Shown here: piece by piece, positions 7,802 to 17,414 of the stretch
Position numbering within the stretch: the stretch's first letter is position 1
How the letters are laid out: every line of letters starts with the position of its first letter
DNA from: Marinitenerispora sediminis
GTDB lineage: Bacteria; Actinomycetota; Actinomycetes; Streptosporangiales; Streptosporangiaceae
Reading direction: 5' to 3'
Length of the DNA stretch: 35,309 bases
Assembly: GCF_003336425.1 (NCBI RefSeq)
Contig: NZ_QEIO01000049.1
Span: 1-35,309, forward strand
Notes under the pieces: model-generated
Told to the model about the DNA's origin: nothing
Database searches by the model: none
The model's input: only the letters and a program-made list of their open reading frames with translations
Program-made: the position numbers and the translations under genes

Positions 7802-8212
7802 ATGGACATCACCATTCACACCAGTTTCCTCCCGCACGACGACCCGGACGCCTCCCTGGCCTTCTACCGCGACGTCCTCGGCTTCGAGGTCCGCAGCGAC
7901 GTCGGTGGTGGCAAGATGCGCTGGATCACGGTCGGCCCCGTCGGCCAGCCCGACACCTGCATCCTCCTGGCGCCGCCCGCCGCCGACCCCGGCGTCACCG
8001 ACGAGGAGCGCCGCCTCATCGCCGAGATGATGGCCAAGGGCACCTACGGCTGGATCGTCCTGGCCACCAAGGACCTGGACGACACCTTCGAGAAGGTGCA
8101 GGCCAGCGATGCCGAGGTCATCCAGGAACCGACGGAGCAGCCCTACGGCGTCCGCGACTGCGCCTTCCGCGACCCCGCGGGCAACCACATCCGCATCCAG
8201 CAGGTGCGCTGA
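7802..8212 (+). CDS. VOC-family (glyoxalase/bleomycin-resistance fold) protein
   Basis: A 136-residue vicinal-oxygen-chelate protein with two beta-alpha-beta-beta-beta modules. The first has SFLPHDDPDASLAFYRDVLGFEV (about 7-29). The second has ATKDLDDTFEKVQASDAEVIQEP (about 83-105) and ends in CAFRDPAGNHIRIQQV. Members bind a metal or a drug; the conserved start of the first module and Glu/His positions in the second are compatible with metal binding, but the activity (isomerase, dioxygenase or drug sequestration) cannot be assigned. It is paired with the AraC regulator ten bases upstream, whose likely target it is. A 13-bp stem-loop follows. Confidence 0.9.
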   Translation: MDITIHTSFLPHDDPDASLAFYRDVLGFEVRSDVGGGKMRWITVGPVGQPDTCILLAPPAADPGVTDEERRLIAEMMAKGTYGWIVLATKDLDDTFEKVQASDAEVIQEPTEQPYGVRDCAFRDPAGNHIRIQQVR

Positions 8213-8266
8213 GCCGTCCGGCGTCGCCGCCACCACCGGCGCGGCGACCGTGCGGAAGCCCGCATA

Positions 8267-8310
8267 CGAAGCCGGTGGCAGCCGCCCGGAGGCCGCCGCC
8301 ACCGGCTTCG
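8267..8310 (+). terminator. Strong stem-loop downstream of the VOC gene
   Basis: CGAAGCCGGTGGC (8267-8279) and GCCACCGGCTTCG (8298-8310) are perfect 13-bp arms around 18 bases. A smaller hairpin, GTCGCCGC/GCGGCGAC (8223-8230/8241-8248), lies between it and the stop codon. Both fit GC-type terminators of the AraC-VOC unit. Confidence 0.6.
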
Positions 8311-8845
8311 GCGGCAGCGTCCCCCAGACGCCACCGCCGATGAACGCATCCGGCCCGCGTGGGACTTGTCAGGGCGCAGGCACCGAGCACCGCTGACGGC
8401 GCGACCGGCAGGAACCGGACCGCCCGGCCGGGCCCAGCCACCCCGCCGACGGGCCCATGACCAGGGGCCGCGCCGGGGGCCGCGCGACCGGCACGCCGCA
8501 GCGGCCGACCGGTCCGCCGGACGGCTGGACCCGCCTCCCATGCCAGGCCCCGTCCCGCCGCTGCCCCGGCCTCGCCGCGCCATCCGCGCCCGGGCCGTCC
8601 GACAGCGCCCTGCCCCGCGCCGGCCTCCGGCCGGGCCCGCCGGCAGCACGGGGCCGAATCCCCTGGTCAGGGCTCCCGCCCGAGGCGACCCCGGTCGGCC
8701 GCCGCCGAGCAGGCGGCCCGGCGGGCGGTGCCGCGACCCCGCCACCGAAGACGGGACGGGCGTAGTGCATGAACCTGGTTAAATCGACCAGGCCACCCCC
8801 GACTGAGACCGCGAAGGCGGCCCCCTCGCAACAGATGGAGACACG
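8311..8845 (+). promoter_or_regulatory. Upstream region of the UvrA-like gene with a dyad
   Basis: Most of this 535-base stretch is extremely GC-rich and shows no convincing gene on either strand. Near its end CCTGGT (8774-8779) and ACCAGG (8787-8792) form a dyad around TTAAATC, the only AT-rich patch. TTAAAT could be the -10 of the UvrA-like gene, and the dyad its operator. The start has GGAGAC at normal distance. Confidence 0.4.
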
Positions 8846-11158
<2,313 letters not shown>

Positions 11159-11169
11159 CCGGGCAGCGG

Positions 11170-11206
11170 GGGGAGGCCGTGGGCCCGGCCGTCCCACGGC
11201 CTCCCC
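11170..11206 (+). terminator. 14-bp terminator stem after the UvrA-like gene
   Basis: GGGGAGGCCGTGGG (11170-11183) and CCCACGGCCTCCCC (11193-11206) are perfect arms around nine bases, eleven bases after the stop codon. It has no long T-run. Confidence 0.75.
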
Positions 11207-11725
11207 TCCCCCACGCGGATCCGATGGCGCGCATGCGCCCCCGGAGGCGGCCCACCGGACCGCGCTCGCGGAACCGGACCTGCCGGGCCAGCACCAGCAG
11301 CCCGGGCAGCAGCACCGCACCCGGTTTCCACCGCGGCCAGTCCACCGCGCGGCCGCCCAGCGTCTTCGGGTCCTCCCGTGCGCCGGGCAGGGCGCCGAGC
11401 TGGCCGGCGCTGCGGACCTGGAGGCCTACCTGCGTGAACGCGGCTGAGACCTCGCCCGCCAGTCGACGGCGACCGGGGCCACCCGCGGCCCGCCTCGGTC
11501 CCGGGGGAACCCGGCCACCCAAGACGGGCCGCGCCAAGCTCGGGTGCGACTCACGCACCGCCGCCGTCGCCGTCTCCGCGACCGGTTTCGGCCTCATCCG
11601 CCGCTGACCGCACGCGTGCGGTCGTGCCGACCCGCAGGAAACCGCGTGCCACGGCCGCCGCACGCGGTGGTTGCCGCCAGCGTGCCGGTCGCGCGCCCAC
11701 GTCGAAGGGGCCGTTCAGCCGGCCG
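11207..11725. other. Intergenic stretch between converging genes
   Basis: The UvrA-like gene ends before and the minus-strand isomerase-like gene ends after this 519-base stretch. Open frames occur in several phases, as expected at this GC content, but none shows domain-like composition. I see no gene here. Confidence 0.4.
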
Positions 11726-12382
11726 TCATCCGATGACGAACGGGAGCTTCGCGGCCAGTTCCCCGAGTTCGGCCTTCTCCGCGCCGGTCGGCGGGCGCCG
11801 TCCGGTACCGACCAGCAGCGCGTCCGTGTCGGAGAACGACGCGGGGAACGCGGTTCCGGCGATCTTCTCCAGCATCTCGCGGGTCCGGGCGAGCCCCTCC
11901 GCGGGCGGCCGCGCCGCGGCGGGAAGGTGCGCGACCAGGTCGAGGTGGTGCAGCGTCCACTCCAGGACATAGGCGGAGAGGTAGTCGCCCGCGGTCAGGA
12001 CTTCGCCGCGGGTGGCGACCCGCAGCCGCGGGTCGGCGAGTGCGGCGGCGCGGCCGGCGGCGGAGCCGACGTCGTCGAGGTGGAACTTGAGCAGCCACGG
12101 CTCCTCGTAGGCGGCGGCCAGGCGGACGGTCAGCGCGTCCAACGGGTCGTCGCCGGTCGGCGGCGCTTCGGCGACCTCCCAGTAGGTCACCGCGTCGCGG
12201 GTGGGTTCGGTCTCCGCGGGGGTCGCGAGGGTGATCAGGACGTCTTGGGCGTCGATGACCAGATGGCACACCAGGTCCCGCACGAGCCAGCCGGCACAGC
12301 CGGACGGCTGCGCGAAATCCTCGTCCGAAAGTTCGGCGACGGCCGTGCGCAGCGCCGTCCAGGAGTGTGAGAAGAGGTCCAC
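11726..12382 (-). CDS. Maleylpyruvate isomerase N-terminal-domain protein (DinB/MDMPI fold)
   Basis: About 218 residues with the mycothiol-dependent maleylpyruvate isomerase N-terminal domain. It opens with the helix VDLFSHSWTALRTAVAEL and the GCAGWLVRDLVCHL segment, and later has LSAYVLEWTLHHLDLVAHL. The two His-containing helices (VCHLVIDAQ and LEWTLHHLDL) match the metal-binding pattern of the fold. Members act as thiol-dependent isomerases or S-transferases using mycothiol; the actual reaction is unknown. The start is awkward: conserved-looking residues continue a little upstream (RLAAPHYRAD) but no ATG/GTG is there in frame. I take GTG 12382, because TACCGT on the minus strand ends six bases before it, a leaderless arrangement. 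The next in-frame start is far upstream in low-quality sequence. Confidence 0.8.
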   Translation of the reverse strand: MDLFSHSWTALRTAVAELSDEDFAQPSGCAGWLVRDLVCHLVIDAQDVLITLATPAETEPTRDAVTYWEVAEAPPTGDDPLDALTVRLAAAYEEPWLLKFHLDDVGSAAGRAAALADPRLRVATRGEVLTAGDYLSAYVLEWTLHHLDLVAHLPAAARPPAEGLARTREMLEKIAGTAFPASFSDTDALLVGTGRRPPTGAEKAELGELAAKLPFVIG

Positions 12383-12388
12383 ATCGGC

Positions 12389-12394
12389 ACGGTA
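12389..12394 (-). promoter_or_regulatory. -10 element for a leaderless transcript of the isomerase-like gene
   Basis: On the minus strand TACCGT (12389-12394) is followed by six bases and then GTG 12382. The same hexamer and spacing precede the acetyltransferase start at 4084. Confidence 0.45.
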
Positions 12395-13410
12395 GTGGGG
12401 TGCCGCCAGTCGGACAACCGCATGCGCACGGCCGGCTCTCGGCAGGGGTGGCGGTCCCGGGGTGGCGTTCTCCCTCCCCGCTGCCGCGCCTGCCGGGGGC
12501 GAAGCGGCGCAGGATAGCGGCCGCCCGTTGGCCGGCAGCCGACCGTGCCGCATCGGCCGCGTCATACGGGACCGCCCTCGGCGCGCGGCCGGCTGCCGGC
12601 GGCGAGCAGCGGAGCGTGCGTGTTCCATGTCCCCGGGCGGTTGCGCGTCGTCCACGCTGTCGGCCGCCGCTGCTACCTGCCCAGCCGAAGCCCGGTCCTG
12701 ACGCGCTCCGCCGCAGGTCGGTCGCCGGCCGGGCCGGTGCCGGCGGACCCTCCTTCGCCACACCGGGGATATTTGTCGGTTTTGTTGCTTTCTGCGGAGC
12801 GGTGCGGGAAAAATCGGCGCCACAGATCGCACGCTGCCGCCCTATTGGAGGGGCGGCCATACCTCGGGTACCCCCGAGGGGGTGCGTGCGGTTGCGGCCG
12901 TTTCACGGCCTCGATCTCGTTCTCGCGCCCTCCGCACGCCCCGGAATAACGTTGCGGCGCCCCATCGGCGCTCCGCGGCCGGTTTTCCGCCTTCTCCGGC
13001 CTGGCCGCCGATAAAGTTCACTTATCGGCGGTCAGAAATCCACCCCCTGAAGGATTTGTTTCGTGGGCCACTAACGTATTTCGTTTTAATGTGACGATAT
13101 CAACGCTACGTTACAAAACTGGGCGGCGAGAGGACCCGGCGACCGCAGGTCCCCGAATGCGCGCCGTTGCCGTGCGGCCCGGGGCCGGGAAAGGCCCGGA
13201 GACGCGGAGCTCCAGCGCCCTCCCGTCCGAGAATGCGCTGGTCCGGCGCGCCGCCTACCCGGTGATCGCCACGAGTGCGGCGCTCAGCGCCACGCCCCCG
13301 CGGGCCCAGCGACGGCCGGTCGCTCCCGGACAGGACGGGGTCCGAGTAGGAACGGAACGGCGAGCCCCGGCGACTGTCACATCTGTTGGCGCTCTGTCTT
13401 CAAGGCCCAG
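12395..13410. other. Gene-poor region with AT-richer patches and dyads
   Basis: About 1 kb without a recognisable gene. Two patches (about 12765-12815 and 13010-13125) are clearly more AT-rich than the rest of the window. Dyads include CCTCGGG/CCCGAGG (12862-12868/12873-12879), CCGCCGATAA/TTATCGGCGG (13005-13014/13022-13031), AAATCC/GGATTT (13036-13041/13052-13057) and TAACGTA/TACGTTA (13072-13078/13107-13113). A plus-strand frame is open from GTG 13091 to 13912 but resembles nothing until the transposase remnant at 13440. The composition suggests old inserted DNA. Confidence 0.45.
13005..13057 (+). promoter_or_regulatory. Two tandem hairpins in an AT-rich patch
   Basis: CCGCCGATAA pairs with TTATCGGCGG across AGTTCAC, and four bases later AAATCC pairs with GGATTT across ten bases. 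The pair could be a bidirectional terminator, a structured leader or a transposon end. No gene starts immediately downstream. Confidence 0.4.
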
Positions 13411-13434
13411 TTCTCCCGAAGCTGCGGCGAGCCG

Positions 13435-13562
13435 CAAAGTAACCGACCGGCTGGGCATCACCTACGACGCGGCCCGGGTTCGCCGCGTCGCCGAGGAGGC
13501 GATCCGCAAGGCGGTGCAGTCCAAGGACAATCCGGCCGATCTGATCAACGTGGCCTGGAGGA
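13435..13562 (+). pseudogene. Tn3-family transposase remnant (N-terminal region)
   Basis: A short plus-strand segment encodes VTDRLGITYDAARVRRVAEE followed by AIRKAVQSKDNPADLINVA. The KDNPADLIN(V/A)ALE motif is, in my recollection, diagnostic of the DUF4158-like N-terminal part of Tn3-family transposases. After LINVA a C is missing: restoring it would give LEE, the normal continuation. Beyond about 13562 the similarity stops and a minus-strand SDR fragment begins. No DDE catalytic domain, resolvase or clear 38-bp terminal repeat is present in the window. This is therefore a small decayed fragment of about 40 codons, not an active element. Confidence 0.6.
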
Positions 13563-13708
13563 GTCGGTCATCGTGTTCGCTTCCATGGCCTGGTGTACTC
13601 CCGCGACGACGTGGTAGCCGCAGGGGCGGGCCCGCAGGCCGTGGCAGCGTCGATGCCCGTCGGCGCTCCGGAGACGACGATGAGTTCGTTCTTCTCGGGC
13701 GGTGTCAT
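13562..13708 (-). pseudogene. Truncated second SDR gene
   Basis: The minus strand starts an ORF whose ATG (13706-13708) overlaps the TGA of the upstream SDR gene (13705-13707) as ATGA, the layout of translational coupling. It reads MTPPEKNELIVVSGAPTGID then AATA, a Rossmann start close to the usual TGxxxGxG motif but with GID where a Gly-rich loop is expected. A frame change then leads into RPCGYHVVAGVHQAMEANTM, the normal continuation (cofactor strand, RGYHV.AGVR type). After about 45 residues the sequence meets the transposase remnant. It looks like the 5' end of an SDR gene cut off by transposon-related DNA and then decayed. Confidence 0.55.
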
Positions 13709-14616
13709 CGACCCGAGGCCGCTCGCGGCTGGTCAGTGTCGAAGGGAAAGACGGTGCCGGTGAGTCTTTCTGATTCCTTCCACAAACGGCGTGCATCATC
13801 CGATCTGTGCGTTTTTATCGCGCGTTTGGCAGGGGCGGGGGCGCCGCGCAGTCCCATCAGACGACTGGGGCCGATGGAGCTGCCGCCCGGGATCTCGGCG
13901 ACAGCGGCGTAGATGCTTGGCAGCGCTCCGGCTTCGGCAGGTTGCGCGATGGTGTGGATGACGGACCTCTCGATCCGGTACCTGAGCCCGCGACCCTCGA
14001 CGTTCATCAGGTTCGTCGTGGCGATCCCCGGGTGGGCTACGACCGAGATCACCGACGAACCGACCGAAGAGAGACGCCGTTGCAGTTCGTGTGCGGTGAG
14101 GTGGTTCGCGAGCTTGGACTGGCCGTATGCGGGATAGGGGCGATACCTCCTGCGGTGCCAGTTGAGGTCGGTGAAGTCGATCCTGCCGATGAGATGCGCG
14201 AGTGAGCCGATGATGACCACGCGGTCCCGCACCTGGGGTAGCAGCAGGTTCGTCAGAGCGAAGTGTCCGAGGTGGTTGGTCCCGAACTGCGACTCGAACC
14301 CGTCCGCGGTGCGTTCCAAGGGTGGGATCGAGATGCCCGCGTTGTTGATCAGCACATCGATCGGCTCGGTGAGGGACTCAGCGAATGCGCGGACGGACGA
14401 CAGATCCGCTAGATCGAGACGGCGAACCTCGGTGTCGCCGTCCATCGTGGCCGCTGCAGCGTGGCCCTTCTCCTCGCTGCGCACGGCCAGGATGACTCGC
14501 GCACCTTTCGCGGCGAGCACGGTCGCGGTGACACGGCCCACCCCGCCGCTGGCTCCGGTGACGACAACGGTGCGTCCGCTCAACGACGGGACATCAGCTG
14601 TGGTGAATGAGGACAT
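13705..14616 (-). CDS. Short-chain dehydrogenase/reductase (SDR)
   Basis: A 303-residue NAD(P)-dependent oxidoreductase of the retinol-dehydrogenase/WW-domain-oxidoreductase-like group. The cofactor motif TGASGGVG is at about 20-27. NNAG follows the LTEPIDVL strand. The catalytic Ser is in IIGSLAH and the YxxxK pair in PAYGQSKLANH. VRSEEKG after the second strand suggests NADP preference (Arg early). I chose ATG 14616: the upstream in-frame ATG at 14682 would place the start inside the operator and overlap the divergent tetR. TACATT ends six bases before this ATG, so the transcript is probably leaderless. Divergent tetR and the palindrome between them imply TetR control. A truncated second SDR gene follows with an ATGA overlap. 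Confidence 0.92.
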   Translation of the reverse strand: MSSFTTADVPSLSGRTVVVTGASGGVGRVTATVLAAKGARVILAVRSEEKGHAAAATMDGDTEVRRLDLADLSSVRAFAESLTEPIDVLINNAGISIPPLERTADGFESQFGTNHLGHFALTNLLLPQVRDRVVIIGSLAHLIGRIDFTDLNWHRRRYRPYPAYGQSKLANHLTAHELQRRLSSVGSSVISVVAHPGIATTNLMNVEGRGLRYRIERSVIHTIAQPAEAGALPSIYAAVAEIPGGSSIGPSRLMGLRGAPAPAKRAIKTHRSDDARRLWKESERLTGTVFPFDTDQPRAASGR

Positions 14617-14622
14617 GGTCGC

Positions 14623-14661
14623 AATGTAGTCATTGACTACGTTGTAGTCAATGACTACATA
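14623..14661. promoter_or_regulatory. 37-bp nested palindrome with two divergent promoters (TetR operator)
   Basis: Bases 14624-14640 and 14644-14660 are perfect 17-bp inverted arms around GTT. Each arm contains a self-palindrome: GTAGTCA-T-TGACTAC (14626-14640) and GTAGTCA-A-TGACTAC (14644-14658). Promoters lie within it on both strands: plus TTGACT (14633-14638), 17 bp, TACATA (14656-14661); minus TTGACT (14646-14651), 17 bp, TACATT (14623-14628). Two TetR dimers could bind side by side and shut both genes. The symmetry makes the two promoters almost mirror images. Confidence 0.85.
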
Positions 14662-14680
14662 GTCGGGTAATGTTGCACGC

Positions 14681-15280
14681 ATGAACGCTCGGCCAGATCG
14701 GCACCGGTATCATCACGGGGATCTTCGCGCTGCTCTCCTCGAAGCCGCCGAACGTCGGCTGCGCACCCACGGCGTGGCCCGACTGTCACTCCGCGACCTC
14801 GCCAGGGAGGTCGGGGTCAGTCATGGCGCCCCACGCAGGCATTTCCCCGAACGGCAAGACCTGCTCGACGCGTTGGCCCAGTCCGGTTTCACCCGGCTGG
14901 GTGAGAGAATCCGGCACGCCATCGCTGAGGGGGAGGATGATGTCCCCGCACGAATCCGACGTGCCGGGTCCGCATTCGCGCACTTCGCCATAGAGAACGC
15001 CGCGCTGCTGGAGTTGATGAACGCCACCAAACACCGCGCAGGCGCGGAGAGCGGCCCGCTTGCGGCCGAGGCGGCATTCGAGCCAATCAAGGTGCTCATC
15101 CGTGAGGGGCAAGCCCAGAGCATCTTGCGGGAGGGCCCGCCCGAGGAGATCGGACTCATCCTGTACGCGACGATTAACGGCATCACCACTCTGGTCACCA
15201 CTGGAGCGATCAGCGTCGAGCGACTCGACGACCTCACGCACACTGCCGTGAACCTGTTCCTCAGGGGAGCGGCACCATGA
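14681..15280 (+). CDS. TetR-family regulator (WHG-type), divergent to the SDR gene
   Basis: A 199-residue repressor. The DNA-binding domain is at about 8-60: RYHHGDLRAALLEAAERRL, then LSLRDLAREVGVSHGAPRRHF as the helix-turn-helix. The YHHGDLR start and SHGAP.RHF recognition helix are typical of the TetR group with a WHG (TetR_C_33) C-terminal domain, seen here as LILYATINGITTLVTTGAI. It starts 20 bases from the edge of the nested palindrome, which it most likely binds, controlling itself and the SDR gene. Ligand unknown, possibly the SDR substrate. Confidence 0.92.
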   Translation: MNARPDRHRYHHGDLRAALLEAAERRLRTHGVARLSLRDLAREVGVSHGAPRRHFPERQDLLDALAQSGFTRLGERIRHAIAEGEDDVPARIRRAGSAFAHFAIENAALLELMNATKHRAGAESGPLAAEAAFEPIKVLIREGQAQSILREGPPEEIGLILYATINGITTLVTTGAISVERLDDLTHTAVNLFLRGAAP

Positions 15281-15637
15281 GCTGATTCCATCCTCATCGG
15301 TCCTGGTGCCTGATCCTGGACCTCGCGCTCGCCCTGGCCGACGACCGCCGACGCGACATCGCCGCACGACTCCGCGCCAGCGCCCACCGGGCCGCCGTCA
15401 GCGGCGGAGTGGCGGCACAGGCTCGCGGCCCCGACCGGGCTCGGGGCAACGAGCTCCACATCCACCGCCTCGGCGGCCGCCGCACCGCGGCCGCGCACCA
15501 GGTCGGTTCCTTGGCCATGTGGCCAAGTCACGTGGCCACGTCAGGCGCCCGAGTACCCGTTCCGGGCCGGTCGCTCGGCCGGGGTCGCGCCAGGGCAACC
15601 GGGTGCCGGAACTCGGTATCTCCGCGAACCTCGTGAG
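15281..15637. other. Intergenic stretch with two adjacent palindromes
   Basis: Converging genes end on both sides. A plus-strand frame (LILDLALALADDRRRDIAAR from about 15310) has helical composition but no recognisable family and no good start; it may be a remnant. CTTGGCCA-TG-TGGCCAAG (15510-15527) and CGTGGCCACG (15531-15540) are back-to-back perfect palindromes and share GTGGCCA as a direct repeat 13 bases apart. They may be a terminator for both flanking genes or a protein-binding site. Confidence 0.4.
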
Positions 15638-16396
15638 CTACATCCGGGTCCGCGCGTACATCTGCAGTGCGTCGCGGACGAACGCCGCCCCTGCGGCGTC
15701 GTCGTACATGCCGGCGAAGCGGGGGTCGTCCACGTACATGTCCCCCAGGCAGCTCACCATCTCGATCGAGCGCTCCCGGTCGCCGTCCGCCGTGGGGGTG
15801 CCCGGGATCTGGCTCAGCCACTGGACGTGCCGGGCGGCCAGTGACTGAGCGTGCTCCGATGCGGGAGAGACCCCGGCCTTCGCCGCGGCGACCCATGCGG
15901 CGACGAGGTCTTCGGTGGCCCGCTTCCAGGCCTGCTGCTGGTCAAGGCTCTTGCCGTGCCACCAGTCGTTGCTCGCCTGGAACGCGCGCTCGCCCCAGCG
16001 CGCGACCACCTCGTCCTTGTAGCGGTCGTTGAACCCGGCCAGCATGACGTCCATCCGCGGCTCCGCCCCCGCCTGCAGGGCCTGGAGCGTGTGACGGACC
16101 GACTGGATCTGCCGCTCGATGCGGTCCCGTTCCTCCTCAAGTGCGGCGATGTGGGCGCGGAGCCCCTCGCGCGCGTCCACCTCGTCGGCCAGGACCTCGG
16201 CGATGGCCGGCAGGCTCATACCGAGCCGGCGCATGAGCAGGATCCGCTGCAGCCGGGCGACCGCCGCGGGGTTGTAGTAGCGGTACCCGTTCTCCCCGAC
16301 CCGGGACGGGGCCAGGAGCCCGATGCTGTCGTAGTGACGCAGGGTGCGGCTGGTGATGCCCGCCCTCGTCGCGAGTTCCTGGATCGTCCACTCCAT
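15638..16396 (-). CDS. MerR-family regulator with TipAS drug-binding domain
   Basis: A 252-residue regulator of the TipAL type. The MerR winged helix is at about 1-70 (WTIQELATRAGITSRTLRHYDSIGLL, then YRYYNPAAVARLQRILLMRRLGMSL). A coiled coil follows (about 80-112, LRAHIAALEEERDRIERQI). The TipAS domain is at about 125-250, with FNDRYKDEVVARWGERAF, the AWVAAAKAGVSPAS segment and MYVDDPRFAGMYD near the end. TipAS domains bind thiopeptide-type antibiotics and other multidrug ligands. ATG 16396 lies ten bases after the DUF2268 stop, so the two genes form one operon behind the 19-bp-spacer promoter at 17299-17329, which this protein probably controls. GGAGGG directly abuts the ATG, so translational coupling may also help. 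Confidence 0.92.
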   Translation of the reverse strand: MEWTIQELATRAGITSRTLRHYDSIGLLAPSRVGENGYRYYNPAAVARLQRILLMRRLGMSLPAIAEVLADEVDAREGLRAHIAALEEERDRIERQIQSVRHTLQALQAGAEPRMDVMLAGFNDRYKDEVVARWGERAFQASNDWWHGKSLDQQQAWKRATEDLVAAWVAAAKAGVSPASEHAQSLAARHVQWLSQIPGTPTADGDRERSIEMVSCLGDMYVDDPRFAGMYDDAAGAAFVRDALQMYARTRM

Positions 16397-16406
16397 CCCT
16401 CCAGTG

Positions 16407-17291
16407 TCACCCGCGGCGCAGCGTGGCCGCGATGACCTCCGAGCTGTCGGCGTGCAGGAGCTGCGCCGCCGTCTGGCCGGTCGCCGCCAGGTAGGTGTCG
16501 ACCAGCCGGTTGCCCGCCGCGTACCCGGCGCCCATCGGCAGTCCCACCGGGGTGAGGCCGAAGCGCTCGGCGCTGGGGTCGCCGTGCACCCAGGGGGTGA
16601 AGTTCTGCATGCCCGTGACGTCGAGCCCGGTGAGGACCTTGCCGAAGACCTCGTCGTCGTGCAGGTGCGGCACGCCGATGCGGGTGTGGCCGAGCTCGTC
16701 ACCGTAGAGTTGCCGGGCGAAGGCGTCGGCCAGGCCCTCGGAGACGATGTGATCGCCGACCGTCACGGTCATCGGGTCCCACACCACCCCGCCCGGTCCG
16801 AACCGCAGGTTGTGGTGGAGTTCGTGCACGGAGGTGGCCTCCAGGCGCTCCACGTTCTCGGGGAAGGGCCAGAGCGTGACCACGATGTGGCCCGAGATGC
16901 CGCCGAACCCGGTCAGGCCGAGGCAGGGACCCATGAAGTGCTCGTCACCCGGATCGCCGAGCACGAGCAGCACGGTGATGTCCGGGGCCTCCAGCCCCGG
17001 CACCGCGTCCAGCAGTACGGTGAGGGCGTCGTCGAAAGCACGTTGCATCCGCTCCCAGGCTCCGGCCGCCGCCAGGGTTTCGAGCGCGTCGAGGCAGCGC
17101 TCCTCGTCGCGGTCGATGGGGAACCCGGCCCCTTCGAGGTGCAGGGCTAGCAGGTCGACCTCGCCGGGGTAGTAGCGGTACATGCCCCTCGTGGGCTCCA
17201 GCATCGAACGCAGCAGATCGGCGCGGTCCGCGGTGGGAGCCAGCAGGATCCGCCTCATAGCGAAGTACGTGTCAAGAACAGTGATCGACAT
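16407..17291 (-). CDS. DUF2268-type predicted zinc protease
   Basis: A 294-residue protein with the DUF2268 metallopeptidase signature: HELHH at residues 156-160 (HExxH) and a downstream acidic helix SEGLADAFARQLYG with Glu185 as the probable third zinc ligand. An N-terminal helical region (about 10-100) precedes the fold, and the C-terminal part has FTPWVHGDP and PMGAGYAAGNRLVD. No signal peptide or membrane helix is visible, so it should act in the cytoplasm. Members are predicted Zn-dependent proteases; natural substrates are unknown, and YjaZ/HSP18-type relatives exist in Bacillus. ATG 17291 is preferred over the GTG at 17369 because the promoter -10 (TAGCCT) ends seven bases before it, making the mRNA leaderless and the longer form impossible from that promoter. 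First gene of an operon with MerR-TipAS. Confidence 0.82.
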   Translation of the reverse strand: MSITVLDTYFAMRRILLAPTADRADLLRSMLEPTRGMYRYYPGEVDLLALHLEGAGFPIDRDEERCLDALETLAAAGAWERMQRAFDDALTVLLDAVPGLEAPDITVLLVLGDPGDEHFMGPCLGLTGFGGISGHIVVTLWPFPENVERLEATSVHELHHNLRFGPGGVVWDPMTVTVGDHIVSEGLADAFARQLYGDELGHTRIGVPHLHDDEVFGKVLTGLDVTGMQNFTPWVHGDPSAERFGLTPVGLPMGAGYAAGNRLVDTYLAATGQTAAQLLHADSSEVIAATLRRG

Positions 17292-17298
17292 GGCCCCG

Positions 17299-17329
17299 AG
17301 GCTAGAAGTTGACGTAACGTCAAGGTCAA
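17299..17329 (-). promoter_or_regulatory. MerR-type promoter with 19-bp spacer and dyad
   Basis: On the minus strand TTGACC (17324-17329) and TAGCCT (17299-17304) are separated by exactly 19 bp. The spacer holds a perfect dyad, TTGACGT-T-ACGTCAA (17309-17323). An over-long spacer with a centred dyad is the hallmark of promoters twisted open by MerR proteins. The -10 is seven bases from the DUF2268 ATG. The MerR-TipAS encoded in the same operon is the natural activator. Confidence 0.85.
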
Positions 17330-17414
17330 ACCAGCGGGCCGGCCACCGCCCCGGGCACCTGGCGGACACGGGCGCCCTCCCCCATGCCGCCGATCTCCGC
17401 GGTCACGGCGCACC

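Noticed and set aside
13072-13113. TAACGTA/TACGTTA as a Tn3 terminal repeat
   Set aside because: Only seven bases per arm, no GGGG outer end and no second copy at a sensible distance from the transposase fragment.
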